64,000 nt of DNA from RBG-16-66-20 sp035308765 (GTDB lineage: Bacteria > Pseudomonadota > Gammaproteobacteria > Burkholderiales > SG8-39): positions 1 through 64,000 of the forward strand of contig DATGGA010000026.1 of assembly GCA_035308765.1 (NCBI GenBank), read 5' to 3'. The position numbers and the translations under genes were made by a program. Positions 48,001 to 58,344 of the stretch are shown here, one piece after another; position 1 is the first letter of the stretch; each line of letters opens with the position of its first letter. The notes under the pieces were generated by a model that searched no databases, was not told where the DNA came from, and was given only the letters and a program-made list of their open reading frames with translations.

Positions 48001-50439
48001 GCGCTGCGCCTCGCCGCCGGAGAGCGTCGGCACCGGCTGGCCGAGGCGCAGGTAGTCGAGGCCGACGTCCTTGAGCGGCCGCAGCTTCGCCACCAGCTCC
48101 GCCTCGTTGCGGAAGAAATACAGCGCTTCCGATACCGTCAGGTCGAGCGCGTCGGCGATGGACTTGCCGCCGATCTTCACTTCCAGTATCTCCGCCCGGA
48201 AGCGCCGGCCGTCGCAGTCGGGGCAGCGCAGGTAGACGTCCGACAGGAACTGCATCTCGACGTGCTCGAAGCCGTTGCCGCCGCAGGCCGGGCAGCGCCC
48301 GTTGCCCGAGTTGAAGCTGAAAGTGCCCGGGGTGTATTTCCTTTGCCTGGACTCCGGGGAATTCGCGAACAATTTCCTGATGGAATCGAAAGCCCCGACG
48401 TAGCTTGCCGGGTTGGAGCGCGTGGTCTTGCCGATGGGCGACTGATCCACCATCACCACTTCCTCGACCTGGTCTGCGCCGCGCAGCGCCAGGTGCGCGC
48501 CCGGCGCCTCGGTCGGCCTGCCTTGGGCCTTGCGCAACGCAGCATAGAGCACGTCCTGCACCAGGGTCGATTTACCTGAGCCGGAAACGCCTGTCACGCA
48601 AACCAGCCGCTCCAGCGGAATGACCACGTCGATGTTCTTGAGATTGTGCTGGCTAGCTTTTTCTACTTTCAGGAACTTTCGTGAAGAAGAAACGGACAAG
48701 GGAGTCCCCGCTTTCTTCCTTCCTGAAAAATACTCGGCGGTAATGGTGCTGGATTTCCGGAGTTCTTCGGGCGTGCCGAAAAATGCCACTTCCCCGCCGC
48801 GCTCCCCCGGTCCCGGGCCGATGTCGAGAATGCGGTCGGCGGCGAACATGATCTGCGGGTCGTGCTCCACCACCACCAGCGAATTGCCCGCGTCGCGCAG
48901 CTGCTTCATGACGTCGATCACGCGGCCCATGTCGCGCGGATGCAGCCCGACCGAAGGCTCATCCAGCACGAACAGCGTGTTCACCAAAGAGGTGCCGAGG
49001 GCGGTGGTGAGGTTGATGCGCTGCACTTCGCCGCCCGACAGCGTGCGCGACTGCCGGTCCAGCGTCAGGTAGCCAAGGCCGACGTCGCAGAGGAATTTCA
49101 GCCGCGTGCGGATTTCAGTGAGCAGCAGGTCGGTGGCTTCATCCAATTGTTTTGGAATTTCAATGTTTTTAAAAAAATCTCTTACCTTATCCAAGGGCAA
49201 AAGCATCAGGTCGTGGATCGAAAGCCCGTTCACTTTCCACAGCATGGAATCCGGCTTCAGGCGCGTGCCGTGGCAGGTCTGGCAGGGCGTGTAGGCGCGG
49301 TACTTCGACAGCAGGACCCGGATGTGCATCTTGTAGGCCTTGCTCTCCAGCCACTTGAAGAAGCGCTGCACCCCGTACCAGGTGCCGGGCCAGGATTTAC
49401 GCCAGTTCACCCACTCCGGTTCGCCTTCCAGCACCCAGGCCTTGTGGGCTGGTTTCAATTCCTTGAAGGGAACATCCAGGGGAATTCCCCGCTTCTTCGC
49501 GTACTTGACCAGGTCGTCCTGGCATTCCTTGAAGCTCGGGGATCGCCAGGGTTTGATGCAGCCTTCTCTCAAAGAAAGCCTTTCATTGGGGACAACCAGA
49601 CCAAAGTCCACGCCGATCACTCGCCCGAACCCGCGGCAGGTCTCGCAGGCGCCCAGCGGCGAGTTGAAGGAAAACGCCGCCGGCGTCGGCTCCGAATATG
49701 AAATGTCGCAGTCGGGGCAGTGCAGGCCGGAAGAGAATTTCCACGGCTTGCCGCCCTCAGGAAACACGTTCACCTTGCCCTGGCCTATCTTGAGCGCGCT
49801 TTCCAGCGCCTCGATAACGCGCGCACGCTCCGCCGAGCCGACGCGAAAGCGGTCCTGGATCACTTCCAGCGAAGTCTTGCTGCGTTCGTGGATCCGCGTA
49901 TAGCCCTGCGCTTCCAGCAGCTGCAGGATTTCCTTTTCGCCGAAGTTCTTCGGGATGATTACCGGGAACGTGACAACCAGCCTCTGGTCGGGTTGTTGTT
50001 TCAGAAAGGCGAAAATCGATTCAGGCGTGTCCCTGACCACCGGCTTGCCGCAGCCCCTGCAAAACAGCTTTGCCGCCCGCGCGTACAGCAGCTTCAGGTG
50101 GTCGTTCAGCTCGGTCATCGTGCCCACGGTGGAGCGCGAGGTGCGGACCGGGTTGGTCTGGTCGATGGCGATGGCCGGCGGGATGCCGTCGATGGCGTCC
50201 ACCTGCGGCTTGTCCATGCGGTCGAGGAACTGGCGCGCGTAGGGGCTGAAGGTCTCCACGTAGCGCCGCTGGCCCTCGGCGTAGAGCGTGTCGAAGACGA
50301 GCGAGGATTTGCCCGATCCCGACACGCCGGTGACGACCACCAGTTCCCCGTTCGGGATCGCGAGCGTGAGATTCTTGAGGTTGTTCTGCCTGGCGCCGCG
50401 GATGTGGATCGCGTCGGCGGGGGGTGCTTCCTGCTTCAC
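45052..50439 (-). CDS. uvrA: Tandem double-length UvrA (excinuclease ABC subunit A)
   Basis: A 1795-residue protein made of two complete UvrA units in one frame; ordinary UvrA is about 940 residues. Four Walker A motifs (GVSGSGKSSL at 38, GVSGSGKSTL near 613, 963 and 1481), ABC signatures TLSGGE and zinc motifs (CRGCGKP, CPACGGNG, CPDC, CENCEGQG) alternate in the order expected twice over. The second unit starts around residue 935 (IHNAKEHNLKGIDVEVPRNR). UvrA finds DNA lesions as a dimer for UvrB loading; here one chain could form the dimer itself. GTG start. AT-rich codon islands occur at several places. Confidence 0.93.
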   Translation of the reverse strand: MKQEAPPADAIHIRGARQNNLKNLTLAIPNGELVVVTGVSGSGKSSLVFDTLYAEGQRRYVETFSPYARQFLDRMDKPQVDAIDGIPPAIAIDQTNPVRTSRSTVGTMTELNDHLKLLYARAAKLFCRGCGKPVVRDTPESIFAFLKQQPDQRLVVTFPVIIPKNFGEKEILQLLEAQGYTRIHERSKTSLEVIQDRFRVGSAERARVIEALESALKIGQGKVNVFPEGGKPWKFSSGLHCPDCDISYSEPTPAAFSFNSPLGACETCRGFGRVIGVDFGLVVPNERLSLREGCIKPWRSPSFKECQDDLVKYAKKRGIPLDVPFKELKPAHKAWVLEGEPEWVNWRKSWPGTWYGVQRFFKWLESKAYKMHIRVLLSKYRAYTPCQTCHGTRLKPDSMLWKVNGLSIHDLMLLPLDKVRDFFKNIEIPKQLDEATDLLLTEIRTRLKFLCDVGLGYLTLDRQSRTLSGGEVQRINLTTALGTSLVNTLFVLDEPSVGLHPRDMGRVIDVMKQLRDAGNSLVVVEHDPQIMFAADRILDIGPGPGERGGEVAFFGTPEELRKSSTITAEYFSGRKKAGTPLSVSSSRKFLKVEKASQHNLKNIDVVIPLERLVCVTGVSGSGKSTLVQDVLYAALRKAQGRPTEAPGAHLALRGADQVEEVVMVDQSPIGKTTRSNPASYVGAFDSIRKLFANSPESRQRKYTPGTFSFNSGNGRCPACGGNGFEHVEMQFLSDVYLRCPDCDGRRFRAEILEVKIGGKSIADALDLTVSEALYFFRNEAELVAKLRPLKDVGLDYLRLGQPVPTLSGGEAQRLKLAGHLAEAGSTTTAKLFLFDEPTTGLHFDDVAKLLRAFRQLLEAGHSLLVIEHNLDVIRACDWIIDLGPEGGDAGGELVCAGAPADVAKHPDSHTAKALRDYEKAFMQSLKATEPAGRYLGTAIQIHNAKEHNLKGIDVEVPRNRFTVVTGVSGSGKSTLAFDILFSEGQRRYLESLNAYARQFVQGASRPDVDAIFGIPPTVAIEQRTSRGGRKSTVGTLTEVHHFLRLAFVKLGTQYCPDCRVPIEPQSEEVIAARILKDYRNQHVTLLAPLIVNRKGVYTELAKWARSKGYSQLRVDGKLLPVLPFPRIDRFKEHSIELPVATIKISPSSEIQLRRELSKALELGKGAVQILAKKPQSFSTKRACPSCGRGFAELDPRLFSYNSRHGWCKACVGTGLELKDVGWDAERSRTGTEDHVLDSWIEWLEVDQPCPECRGDRLNPEALAVQWNGKNIAGFGSLAISILEKELKTVKLNSRAAEIAKDLLSELNSRLQFLEQVGLGYLTLDRSAPTLSGGEAQRIRLAAQLGSNLRGVCYILDEPTIGLHHRDNQILLGVLEKLEAKGNTLVVVEHDEDTILRAHHVIDLGPGAGKLGGRVIGAGSAADLMKLPDSLTGKFLKEPLRHPIQPRRAVTSKSPDLKIQKAKLHNLKNVDARIPLDRLVVITGVSGSGKSTLARDVLFRSLQEKKPVGCKTVAGAKLLDRVLEVDQTPIGKTPRSCPATYVGFWDAIRKSFADTSEARMRGWGASRFSFNTKGGRCENCEGQGIRKIEMSFLPDVKVACEACGGLRFNPETLMVRWRDKTIGEVLAMSVDEAVEFFSAHPRIHRALRLMQDVGLGYLTLGQQSPTLSGGEAQRLKLVTELSKTSADRKTLYVLDEPTVGLHMADVEKLIRVLHRLVEAGNSVVVIEHNLDIIAEADWIIDLGPEGGSGGGEVVYQGPPDVSPALSLQSDSHTCRALAEFLAERRNPGLPRQSKRA

Positions 50440-50511
50440 CCCGTCATTCTATCGTTGTGCGTGCAGCGGCGGCGCGGGAAAAGCGGTCTTCCAGGAGATA
50501 ATCCCCTGACA

Positions 50512-51906
50512 ATGAGCCGGGAACGGGCGATAGCCCACGCAGAGAAGTACTTCGACGAGGGCGGATTCTTCGCCGACCTCGCGCGCCGCGTCGCCATTCC
50601 CACCGAAAGCCAGAATCCGGATCGGGGCGCCGATCTCGCGCGTTACCTCTCGAGTGAAATGCAATCCAGCTTCGAGCGTCTCGGCTTCCGCTGCCGCATC
50701 TTCGACAACCCCAGCGCCAAATACGGCCCGTTCCTGGTCGCGGAGCGCATCGAGGATCCGGCGCTGGTCACGGTCCTGTCGTACGGCCATGGCGACGTGA
50801 TCCGCGGGCAGGAAGCAAGCTGGAAGCCGGGCCTGGATCCATGGGTGCTGAAGCGCGACGGCGAGCGGCTCTATGGCCGCGGCACTGCCGACAACAAGGG
50901 CCAGCACAGCATCAATCTCGCCGCCGTCGCGGCCGCGCTCGAAACGCGCGGCAAGCTCGGCTTCAATATGAAGGTGCTGATCGAAACCGGCGAAGAGGTG
51001 GGCTCCCCGGGCCTGAAGGAATTCTGTTCCCGGAATAAGGATCTTTTAAAGGCCGATGTGTTCATCGCCTCCGACGGGCCGCGCCTGCAGCCGGGCCAGC
51101 CGACGATCTTCCTCGGCTCGCGCGGCGCGTTCAACATGGATCTTGTGGTGGACCTGCGCGAAGGCGGTCACCATTCTGGCAACTGGGGCGGGCTGCTCGC
51201 CAATCCGGGCGTCATCCTCGCCCACGCGCTCGCGAGCATCACCGGGCCGAAGGGCGAGATCAAGGTGAAGGAATGGCGCCCGGATACGCTTACCCCCTCG
51301 GTGCGCGAAGCGCTGTCGGGGCTGGAAGTGGACGGCGGCGTTGACGGCCCGAAAGTGGACCCGGACTGGGGCGAACCCGGCCTCACGCCCGCGGAGCGCG
51401 TGTTCGGCTGGTCGAGTTTCGAGGTACTGGCTTTTACGGCCGGCAATCCCGACAAGCCGGTCAACGCCATTCCGCCGCGCGCGAGCTGCCACTGCCAGCT
51501 GCGCTACGTTGTAGGTGTCGATCCGGCCGATATCGTGGCGGCGCTCGAGCGCCACCTCGCCGGTGCCGGGTTTCCGATGGTGAAAGTGACCGCCGCGCGC
51601 GAAGGCTTCTTCCCGGCGACGCGGCTGGACCCGCAGCATCCCTGGGTTGTCTGGGCTAAAAAATCCCTGGAAAAAACCAGTCTAAAACAGACGGCGATTC
51701 TGCCCAATCTGGGCGGCTCGCTGCCGAACGACGTTTTTTCCGACCTGCTCGGCCTGCCGACCGTCTGGATCCCGCACTCCTATGCCTCCTGCAGCCAGCA
51801 CGCGCCGAACGAGCACATGCTCGCACCCGTGGCGCGCGATGCGCTGCGCCTCATGGCCGGGCTGATGTGGGACCTGGGCGAGGCAGGGACACTGCCTCGC
51901 GCTTAA
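50512..51906 (+). CDS. M20-family metallopeptidase
   Basis: A 464-residue product from ATG 50512. Zinc ligands are in VLSYGHGDVI (H, usually HxD), GRGTADNKGQ (catalytic Asp), ETGEEVGSPGL (the Glu pair) and the C-terminal HAPNEHM. A dimerisation lid domain lies between about residues 190-330. The family includes amidohydrolases and dipeptidases; substrate unknown. Divergent from uvrA with about 70 bases between. The last four bases overlap the convergent queD. Confidence 0.85.
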   Translation: MSRERAIAHAEKYFDEGGFFADLARRVAIPTESQNPDRGADLARYLSSEMQSSFERLGFRCRIFDNPSAKYGPFLVAERIEDPALVTVLSYGHGDVIRGQEASWKPGLDPWVLKRDGERLYGRGTADNKGQHSINLAAVAAALETRGKLGFNMKVLIETGEEVGSPGLKEFCSRNKDLLKADVFIASDGPRLQPGQPTIFLGSRGAFNMDLVVDLREGGHHSGNWGGLLANPGVILAHALASITGPKGEIKVKEWRPDTLTPSVREALSGLEVDGGVDGPKVDPDWGEPGLTPAERVFGWSSFEVLAFTAGNPDKPVNAIPPRASCHCQLRYVVGVDPADIVAALERHLAGAGFPMVKVTAAREGFFPATRLDPQHPWVVWAKKSLEKTSLKQTAILPNLGGSLPNDVFSDLLGLPTVWIPHSYASCSQHAPNEHMLAPVARDALRLMAGLMWDLGEAGTLPRA

Positions 51907-52262
51907 CCGCCCGTATAAGTGCAGCTCTGGCCGAGCGAGTCGCGCCGCACGGTGACGCGGGCGAGCGATCTCAGTTGCGGCGCAAGCTGGTTCCAGATCC
52001 AGACTGAAAGGTTTTCCAGGCTCGGTTTTTCCAGGCCCTGGATCTCGTTCAGCATGCGATGGTCGAGCGCCCCGCGGATTTTTTTGCATGCTGTTTCGAT
52101 GCCGTCGAAATCCACGACGAAGCCGGTAGCCGCATCCGGCTTGCCGCTGACGGCGACCTCGACCTGGAACGAATGGCCGTGCACGCCCCGGTAGGGATGA
52201 CCGTCGGGGTAGTTCTCGAAGCGGTGCGCGGCGTCGAAGCCGAAGCGGTAGCAGAGTTCCAT
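51903..52262 (-). CDS. queD: 6-carboxytetrahydropterin synthase (QueD family) without the usual catalytic Cys
   Basis: A 119-residue T-fold protein. The zinc histidines are present (H13 in AAHRF; H28 and H30 in VHGHSF), as are the LDHRMLNEI base region and ENLSVWIW glutamate. In E. coli QueD the catalytic Cys27 lies in GHKCGRLHGH; here the same stretch is GHPYRGVHGH with Tyr24 in place of Cys. It is next to queE in the pathway order for queuosine, which supports QueD function, but the chemistry or acid-base residue must differ. Confidence 0.82.
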   Translation of the reverse strand: MELCYRFGFDAAHRFENYPDGHPYRGVHGHSFQVEVAVSGKPDAATGFVVDFDGIETACKKIRGALDHRMLNEIQGLEKPSLENLSVWIWNQLAPQLRSLARVTVRRDSLGQSCTYTGG

Positions 52263-52267
52263 GATGC

Positions 52268-52897
52268 CTAGGGAATGCCGATGAGCTTGTGGGATTGCAG
52301 GCTCAGGCGCCAGCGCGGGTGCGCGAGGCAGTAGTCCACCGCGAGCCTGGTGTTTCGCGCCTTCTCGGGGCCGTCCATGGGCTGCAGGAAAAAGTGCTCG
52401 AAGGCGAGCCCCTCGAATTTGGGCGGCTCGGCATCGGCCTGCGGGTACACCAGCTTCAGTTCATTGCCGCGCTCGAGCACCAGCGGCGCGCCGGCCTTCG
52501 GGCTGACGCAGATCCAGTCGATGCCGGGCGGCGCCGGTTGGGTGCCGTTGGTCTCGATGGCGACGCGGAATCCCGCCTCGTGCATCGCCTCTACAAGCGG
52601 CGCGTCCAGCTGCAGCAGCGGCTCGCCTCCGGTACAGACGACCAGGGGCGCCGTCGAGTTCGCAGGCAGCGCCGCTTGCAGCGCGCGCACCAGTTCGGCG
52701 GGCGCGGCGAAGCGCCCGCCGCCCGCGCCGTCGGTGCCGACGAATTCGGTGTCGCAGAAGCGGCAGACGGCGGTGGCGCGATCCTGCTCCCGCCCGCTCC
52801 AGAGGTTGCAGCCTGCGAAGCGGCAGAACACCGCCGGCGTACCGGCGTTCGCGCCTTCGCCCTGCAGCGTGTAGAAGATTTCTTTTACGGCGTACAT
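52268..52897 (-). CDS. queE: 7-carboxy-7-deazaguanine synthase (radical SAM)
   Basis: A 209-residue product from ATG 52897. The iron-sulfur cluster cysteines are C30, C45 and C48 in a CX14CX2C arrangement instead of the standard CX3CX2C; this insertion is known from Burkholderia QueE. It also has FYTLQGEGANAGTP, VVCTGGEPLLQLD and VAIETNGTQ. It converts carboxytetrahydropterin to CDG. Five bases separate it from queD, so the pair is an operon; queC and queF are not in the window. Confidence 0.9.
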   Translation of the reverse strand: MYAVKEIFYTLQGEGANAGTPAVFCRFAGCNLWSGREQDRATAVCRFCDTEFVGTDGAGGGRFAAPAELVRALQAALPANSTAPLVVCTGGEPLLQLDAPLVEAMHEAGFRVAIETNGTQPAPPGIDWICVSPKAGAPLVLERGNELKLVYPQADAEPPKFEGLAFEHFFLQPMDGPEKARNTRLAVDYCLAHPRWRLSLQSHKLIGIP

Positions 52898-52949
52898 GGG
52901 GCGATTATCCAATAAAGGCGATAATCTCGGCCTTTTTTCCGGAACGCCG

Positions 52950-54608
<1,659 letters not shown>

Positions 54609-54618
54609 TCCGCGGCGC

Positions 54619-55440
54619 ATGACGGCCCGTGATATGCGTGGGCCGCTGTTGACTCAAAAGGTCGCCGAAGCGCTGCGCGCCGGCGCGTCCGCGGTCGAGT
54701 GCTCGCTGGATCTCGATCGGTCGACGACTACCGTTGAAGTGGATACAGAAGGGTGGACCTGGCGGGGCCGTCGTTTCCCCTATCTGGAATCCGCCAAGGA
54801 ACGAACCATTTACTACTGGACCGGCGACAGCTTCCAGCCCGCTGCCCGCTACGCGGGCTCGCTCATCAAACTGGTGCCGACGGAATGGGGACCGCCTACC
54901 TTCGAAATCGACGGCATCAAGATGCTGGTCACGTCGCGCGTGTCGCCTTACGCGGATGCCGAACGCAAGGTCGGCCTGATCCAGCCGCGCGGCAAGGTGA
55001 TCCTGGATTGCTGCGGCGGCCTGGGCTATTTCGCAGCCTGGTGCATGGCGGGCGGAGCAAAACTGGTGTTGTCCTACGAGAAGAACCCCGACGTCATCTG
55101 GCTGCGCGGCCTGAATCCGTGGTCGCCCGCTGTTGGGGGCGCCTTGACGCTGACTCAGGGGGACATCTCCAAGGAGATTTTCGGCCTCGCGGCCAATTCA
55201 GTGGACGCGATCCTGCACGACCCGCCGCGCTTCGGAATCGCGGGGGAGCTTTATTCGCAAGCCTTCTACGACCAGCTCGCCAGGGTGCTCAGGTGCAGGG
55301 GCAAGCTGTTCCATTACACCGGCACGCCGAACAAGCTCACCAGCGGCCGCGACGTGCCTAACGAAATAGCGAAACGATTGCGCCGGGCCGGGTTTGTTGC
55401 AGAGCTGCACGGCGACGGGGTGCTGGCAGCGAAGAGCTGA
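54619..55440 (+). CDS. Class I SAM-dependent methyltransferase-like protein
   Basis: A 273-residue protein. An N-terminal beta-rich part (about 1-115) precedes a Rossmann MTase core with motif I VILDCCGGLGYFAAWCM, motif II VLSYEKNPDV, and DAILHDPPRFG, the last resembling N- or C-base MTase motif IV. The whole resembles spermidine-synthase-like folds lacking the polyamine motif. It starts ten bases after ettA, so they may be cotranscribed. Substrate unknown. Confidence 0.7.
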   Translation: MTARDMRGPLLTQKVAEALRAGASAVECSLDLDRSTTTVEVDTEGWTWRGRRFPYLESAKERTIYYWTGDSFQPAARYAGSLIKLVPTEWGPPTFEIDGIKMLVTSRVSPYADAERKVGLIQPRGKVILDCCGGLGYFAAWCMAGGAKLVLSYEKNPDVIWLRGLNPWSPAVGGALTLTQGDISKEIFGLAANSVDAILHDPPRFGIAGELYSQAFYDQLARVLRCRGKLFHYTGTPNKLTSGRDVPNEIAKRLRRAGFVAELHGDGVLAAKS

Positions 55441-55449
55441 GCTGCGGCC

Positions 55450-56211
55450 TCAGCGCCGATAGTCGGTGCCCTTTTTGTCGATCACGCGCAGCAACGCGTT
55501 CCATTCGTGGACGCCGAAATCGGGTTTTGCCCGGGCCGACTTCATGTATGCCGCCACTCCGTCGATCACGTGGTCCGCGATCGGCACCGGCGGTTCTCCG
55601 AGAGAGCGCGAAATCAACTCGAGCTCGCAGGCGCGTTCCAGCATGTAAAGCCGCTGCAAGGCGCCCGGAATGGTCGGCGCATGCGTCAGCAGGCCGTGAT
55701 TTTGCAGCACGACACAGGCGCCTTTGCGGCAGCTCACGCCCAGCGCGTCGCATTCCTCCTGCGTCGCCGGCAGGCCGTATTCGTGGTACACGACTTCATC
55801 CAGCACGTTGAGCGCGTCCTGGCTGATGGGGCGAAGGCCTTTGCGCATCAACGAAACGCCGGCGCCGGCGCGCGTGTGCGTGTGCATCACGCAATTGGCG
55901 TCGGGCCGTGCCTTGTAGACGCCGCTGTGAATGGTGAATCCGGCCTCGTTGAAGCGGCCCTGCCGGCCGAGCACCCTGCCTTCGAGATCCATCTTGATCA
56001 GGCTCGATGCCGTGATCTCGTGGAACATCTCTTCGTAGTGATTGATCAGGAAAGCGCCGGGTTCGCCCGGCACGCGAGCCGACATGTGCGTATTGATGAC
56101 GTCGGTCCATCCGAAATGGTCCACCACGCGGTAGAGGGCCGCGAGATCGCATCGTGCCTGCCATTCGGCCGCGCTCATGTCGGGTGCATGTACTTTCGCT
56201 GATGCAGTCAT
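55450..56211 (-). CDS. Class II aldolase/adducin family protein
   Basis: A 253-residue zinc enzyme fold. Metal ligands are visible in HTHTRAGAG (His pair) and a later QNHGLLTHA His; the acidic catalytic residue would be in the EVVYHEYGLPA segment. It is close to fuculose-phosphate aldolase-like and decarboxylase-like members; substrate unknown. The stop lies nine bases from the convergent methyltransferase gene. The upstream alpha-hydroxy-acid oxidase gene, 16 bases away on the same strand, suggests an organic-acid operon. Confidence 0.85.
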   Translation of the reverse strand: MTASAKVHAPDMSAAEWQARCDLAALYRVVDHFGWTDVINTHMSARVPGEPGAFLINHYEEMFHEITASSLIKMDLEGRVLGRQGRFNEAGFTIHSGVYKARPDANCVMHTHTRAGAGVSLMRKGLRPISQDALNVLDEVVYHEYGLPATQEECDALGVSCRKGACVVLQNHGLLTHAPTIPGALQRLYMLERACELELISRSLGEPPVPIADHVIDGVAAYMKSARAKPDFGVHEWNALLRVIDKKGTDYRR

Positions 56212-56227
56212 CGTTTCCTCGCTGATT

Positions 56228-57322
56228 CTATCGGTCGCCCGGAGGCTCTCCGAGCAGTGGAAAGGCGCTGAAGACGCCTGGTTCGCCGATCGGCGGCGCA
56301 GGGGTTACATGTTGCGGCGTCAGCTCGGCGAACGAAGTGACGCCGAGCAGGCCGAGGCAGGTGCGGATTTCGTCTTCGAGGATTTCCAGCGTGCGCACGA
56401 GGCCGGGCACGCCGGCGGCGCCGAGGCCGAGGCAGGGAAGGCGTCCCAGGCCGACCGTCCCGGCGCCGAGCGCGATCGCCTTCACCACGTCCGTGCCGCG
56501 CATGAAGCTGCCGTCCACCCAGACTTCGGCGCGGCCGGCGACCGCGGCGACCACCTGCGGCAGGACGGTCATGCTGCCGAGGCCGTGATCGAGCTGGCGG
56601 CCGCCGTGATTGGAGACATAAACGACTTCGACGCCGTGCTGCACGGCGATTTCCGCGTCCTCTGCGGTGGCGATACCCTTGATGATCAGCGGCAGCGAAT
56701 GCTTGTCTTTGTATCGCTTGACCTGGTCCCAGGACAGGCCCGATTGATAGTTGCTCCCGGCGGGCGCTGTGGCGCGCCAGGGCTTGACGAAGCGGCCGAT
56801 GAGATCGCGTTCGCGCCGGCTGTACATGGCGACGTCGACCGTGAAGCAGAAAGCCGCATAGCCGTGGTCGCGCGCGCGCTTGACATGGTCATCCACCCAG
56901 GCGTCGTCGCCGCGCACGTAGAGTTGAAATACGCGAACCGTTTCCGCGGCCGCTGCAGTGGCTTCGAGCCCGGGCTGGCAGACGGACGACAGCATCTGCG
57001 GCACGCCGAACTGCGCGGCGCCGCGAGCGGCGGCGGCGGCACCGTCTTCGACGATGGATTCCAGTCCGCCGATGGGAGCCAGCATCACGGGCAGGCGCAT
57101 GCGCTTGCCGAGGAAGGAGCCGCCGCAGTCGATCCGCCTGACGTCGCGCAGCACGCGCGGGCGGAAGGCGATCGAGTCGAGGGCCATGCGGTTGCGGCGC
57201 ACCGTGGTCTCGGTTTCTGCGCCGCCGATGAGGTAGCTCCAGGGGCCGGGCGCCAGGTTGCGGCGCGCGGCGGCGACGATTTCCTGCAGAGTGAGAAACT
57301 GTTCGGCAAGCGGAGCATTCAT
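56228..57322 (-). CDS. FMN-dependent alpha-hydroxy acid oxidase/dehydrogenase
   Basis: A 364-residue TIM-barrel flavoenzyme starting at ATG 57322. Signature motifs LPVMLAPIGG, SLPLIIKGIATAEDAEIAV (Lys for FMN) and VYVSNHGGRQLDHG (active-site His and Arg) are intact. The family oxidises lactate, glycolate, mandelate and similar acids. It is followed by the class II aldolase gene. Divergent from the Bug receptor across 34 bases. Confidence 0.88.
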   Translation of the reverse strand: MNAPLAEQFLTLQEIVAAARRNLAPGPWSYLIGGAETETTVRRNRMALDSIAFRPRVLRDVRRIDCGGSFLGKRMRLPVMLAPIGGLESIVEDGAAAAARGAAQFGVPQMLSSVCQPGLEATAAAAETVRVFQLYVRGDDAWVDDHVKRARDHGYAAFCFTVDVAMYSRRERDLIGRFVKPWRATAPAGSNYQSGLSWDQVKRYKDKHSLPLIIKGIATAEDAEIAVQHGVEVVYVSNHGGRQLDHGLGSMTVLPQVVAAVAGRAEVWVDGSFMRGTDVVKAIALGAGTVGLGRLPCLGLGAAGVPGLVRTLEILEDEIRTCLGLLGVTSFAELTPQHVTPAPPIGEPGVFSAFPLLGEPPGDR

Positions 57323-57356
57323 TGCGGACTCAAGGCTATCATTTGGACGAGGAAAA

Positions 57357-58331
57357 ATGAAAAGCCTTTCGGCCTTGCTCGCATTCGCCGCCCTTGCGGC
57401 ATCAGGCGCCGTCTTCGCGCAGGCCTTTCCGCAACCGGGCAGGCCGATCCGCGTTCTGGTCGGATTCGTCGCCGGCGGCGGCACCGATATCCAGGCGCGC
57501 ATCGTCGCGCCCAAGCTCGGCGAGGCACTGGGCGCGACCGTGATCGTGGAAAACAAGCCCGGTGCAAGCACGTCGATCGCCGCGGCGGAAGTGGCCAGGT
57601 CCGCGCCCGACGGCTATACGCTCCTCTACAGCTTCAACGGCGCATTCGCCCAGGTGCCGTTCACGCTGCTGGGCGGAGTACCCTACGATCCGGTCAAGGA
57701 TTTCACCGCGCTGTCGCTGGGCGCGCGCGGCTCGCAGATCCTTGTGCTGCATGCCTCGGTGCCGGCGACCAATATCAAGCAACTGCTTGCCTGGGCGAAG
57801 GCGAATCCGGGCCAGCTGAACATCGCTTCCTTCGGGACTGGCACGTCCTCCCACCTGTTCGCGGAGATGTTCATGCGCCAGTCCGGGGTCGAGATGGTGC
57901 ACGTGCCGTACAAGGGCAGCGGCGACGCGGCCAAGGACCTGCTTGCCGGGCGCGTGCAGATTATGTTCGAACCCGGGACGACGGCAATCCAGAACGCCGC
58001 CGGCGGCAGAATCCGGATGCTCGCGGTGGTGGGAGAGAAACGTTCGCCGTTCACGCCGGACGTGCCGACGCTCACCGAGCAGGGCATCAAGGGCATAGAC
58101 CTCGTCGGCTGGCTGGGCTGGTATGGCCCCGCCAATCTGCCGCCCGATATCGCGAAGAAGCTGAACCTCGCGCTGGTCAAGGCGCTCGCCGACCCGGAGG
58201 TCAGGGCGGCGATCGAGAAAGGCGGCTACGAATCCGTGTCGTCCACGCCGGAGGAGCTGGCGGCATTGACGAAGCGAGACATCGAGCGCTGGAGAAAAAT
58301 CATCAAGGATATCGGCTTCAAGCCGCAATGA
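57357..58331 (+). CDS. Bug/TctC-type tripartite tricarboxylate transporter receptor
   Basis: A 324-residue periplasmic protein. Signal peptide residues 1-21 (ALAASGAVFAQA), then the Bug pattern FPQPGRPIRVLVGFVAGGG, VENKPGASTSIAAAEVA and VPYKGSGDAAKDLLAGRVQIMFE, ending in the FKPQ tail. It would capture an organic acid or aromatic carboxylate for a TctAB membrane partner, which is not in the window. GAGGA ribosome binding site close to ATG 57357. It is followed 13 bases later by the FAH-family hydrolase gene. Confidence 0.9.
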   Translation: MKSLSALLAFAALAASGAVFAQAFPQPGRPIRVLVGFVAGGGTDIQARIVAPKLGEALGATVIVENKPGASTSIAAAEVARSAPDGYTLLYSFNGAFAQVPFTLLGGVPYDPVKDFTALSLGARGSQILVLHASVPATNIKQLLAWAKANPGQLNIASFGTGTSSHLFAEMFMRQSGVEMVHVPYKGSGDAAKDLLAGRVQIMFEPGTTAIQNAAGGRIRMLAVVGEKRSPFTPDVPTLTEQGIKGIDLVGWLGWYGPANLPPDIAKKLNLALVKALADPEVRAAIEKGGYESVSSTPEELAALTKRDIERWRKIIKDIGFKPQ

Positions 58332-58344
58332 CAGGGAGAACGCA

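Noticed and set aside
46987..48579. Long plus-strand frame opposite uvrA
   Set aside because: Antisense shadow of the well-supported UvrA frame.
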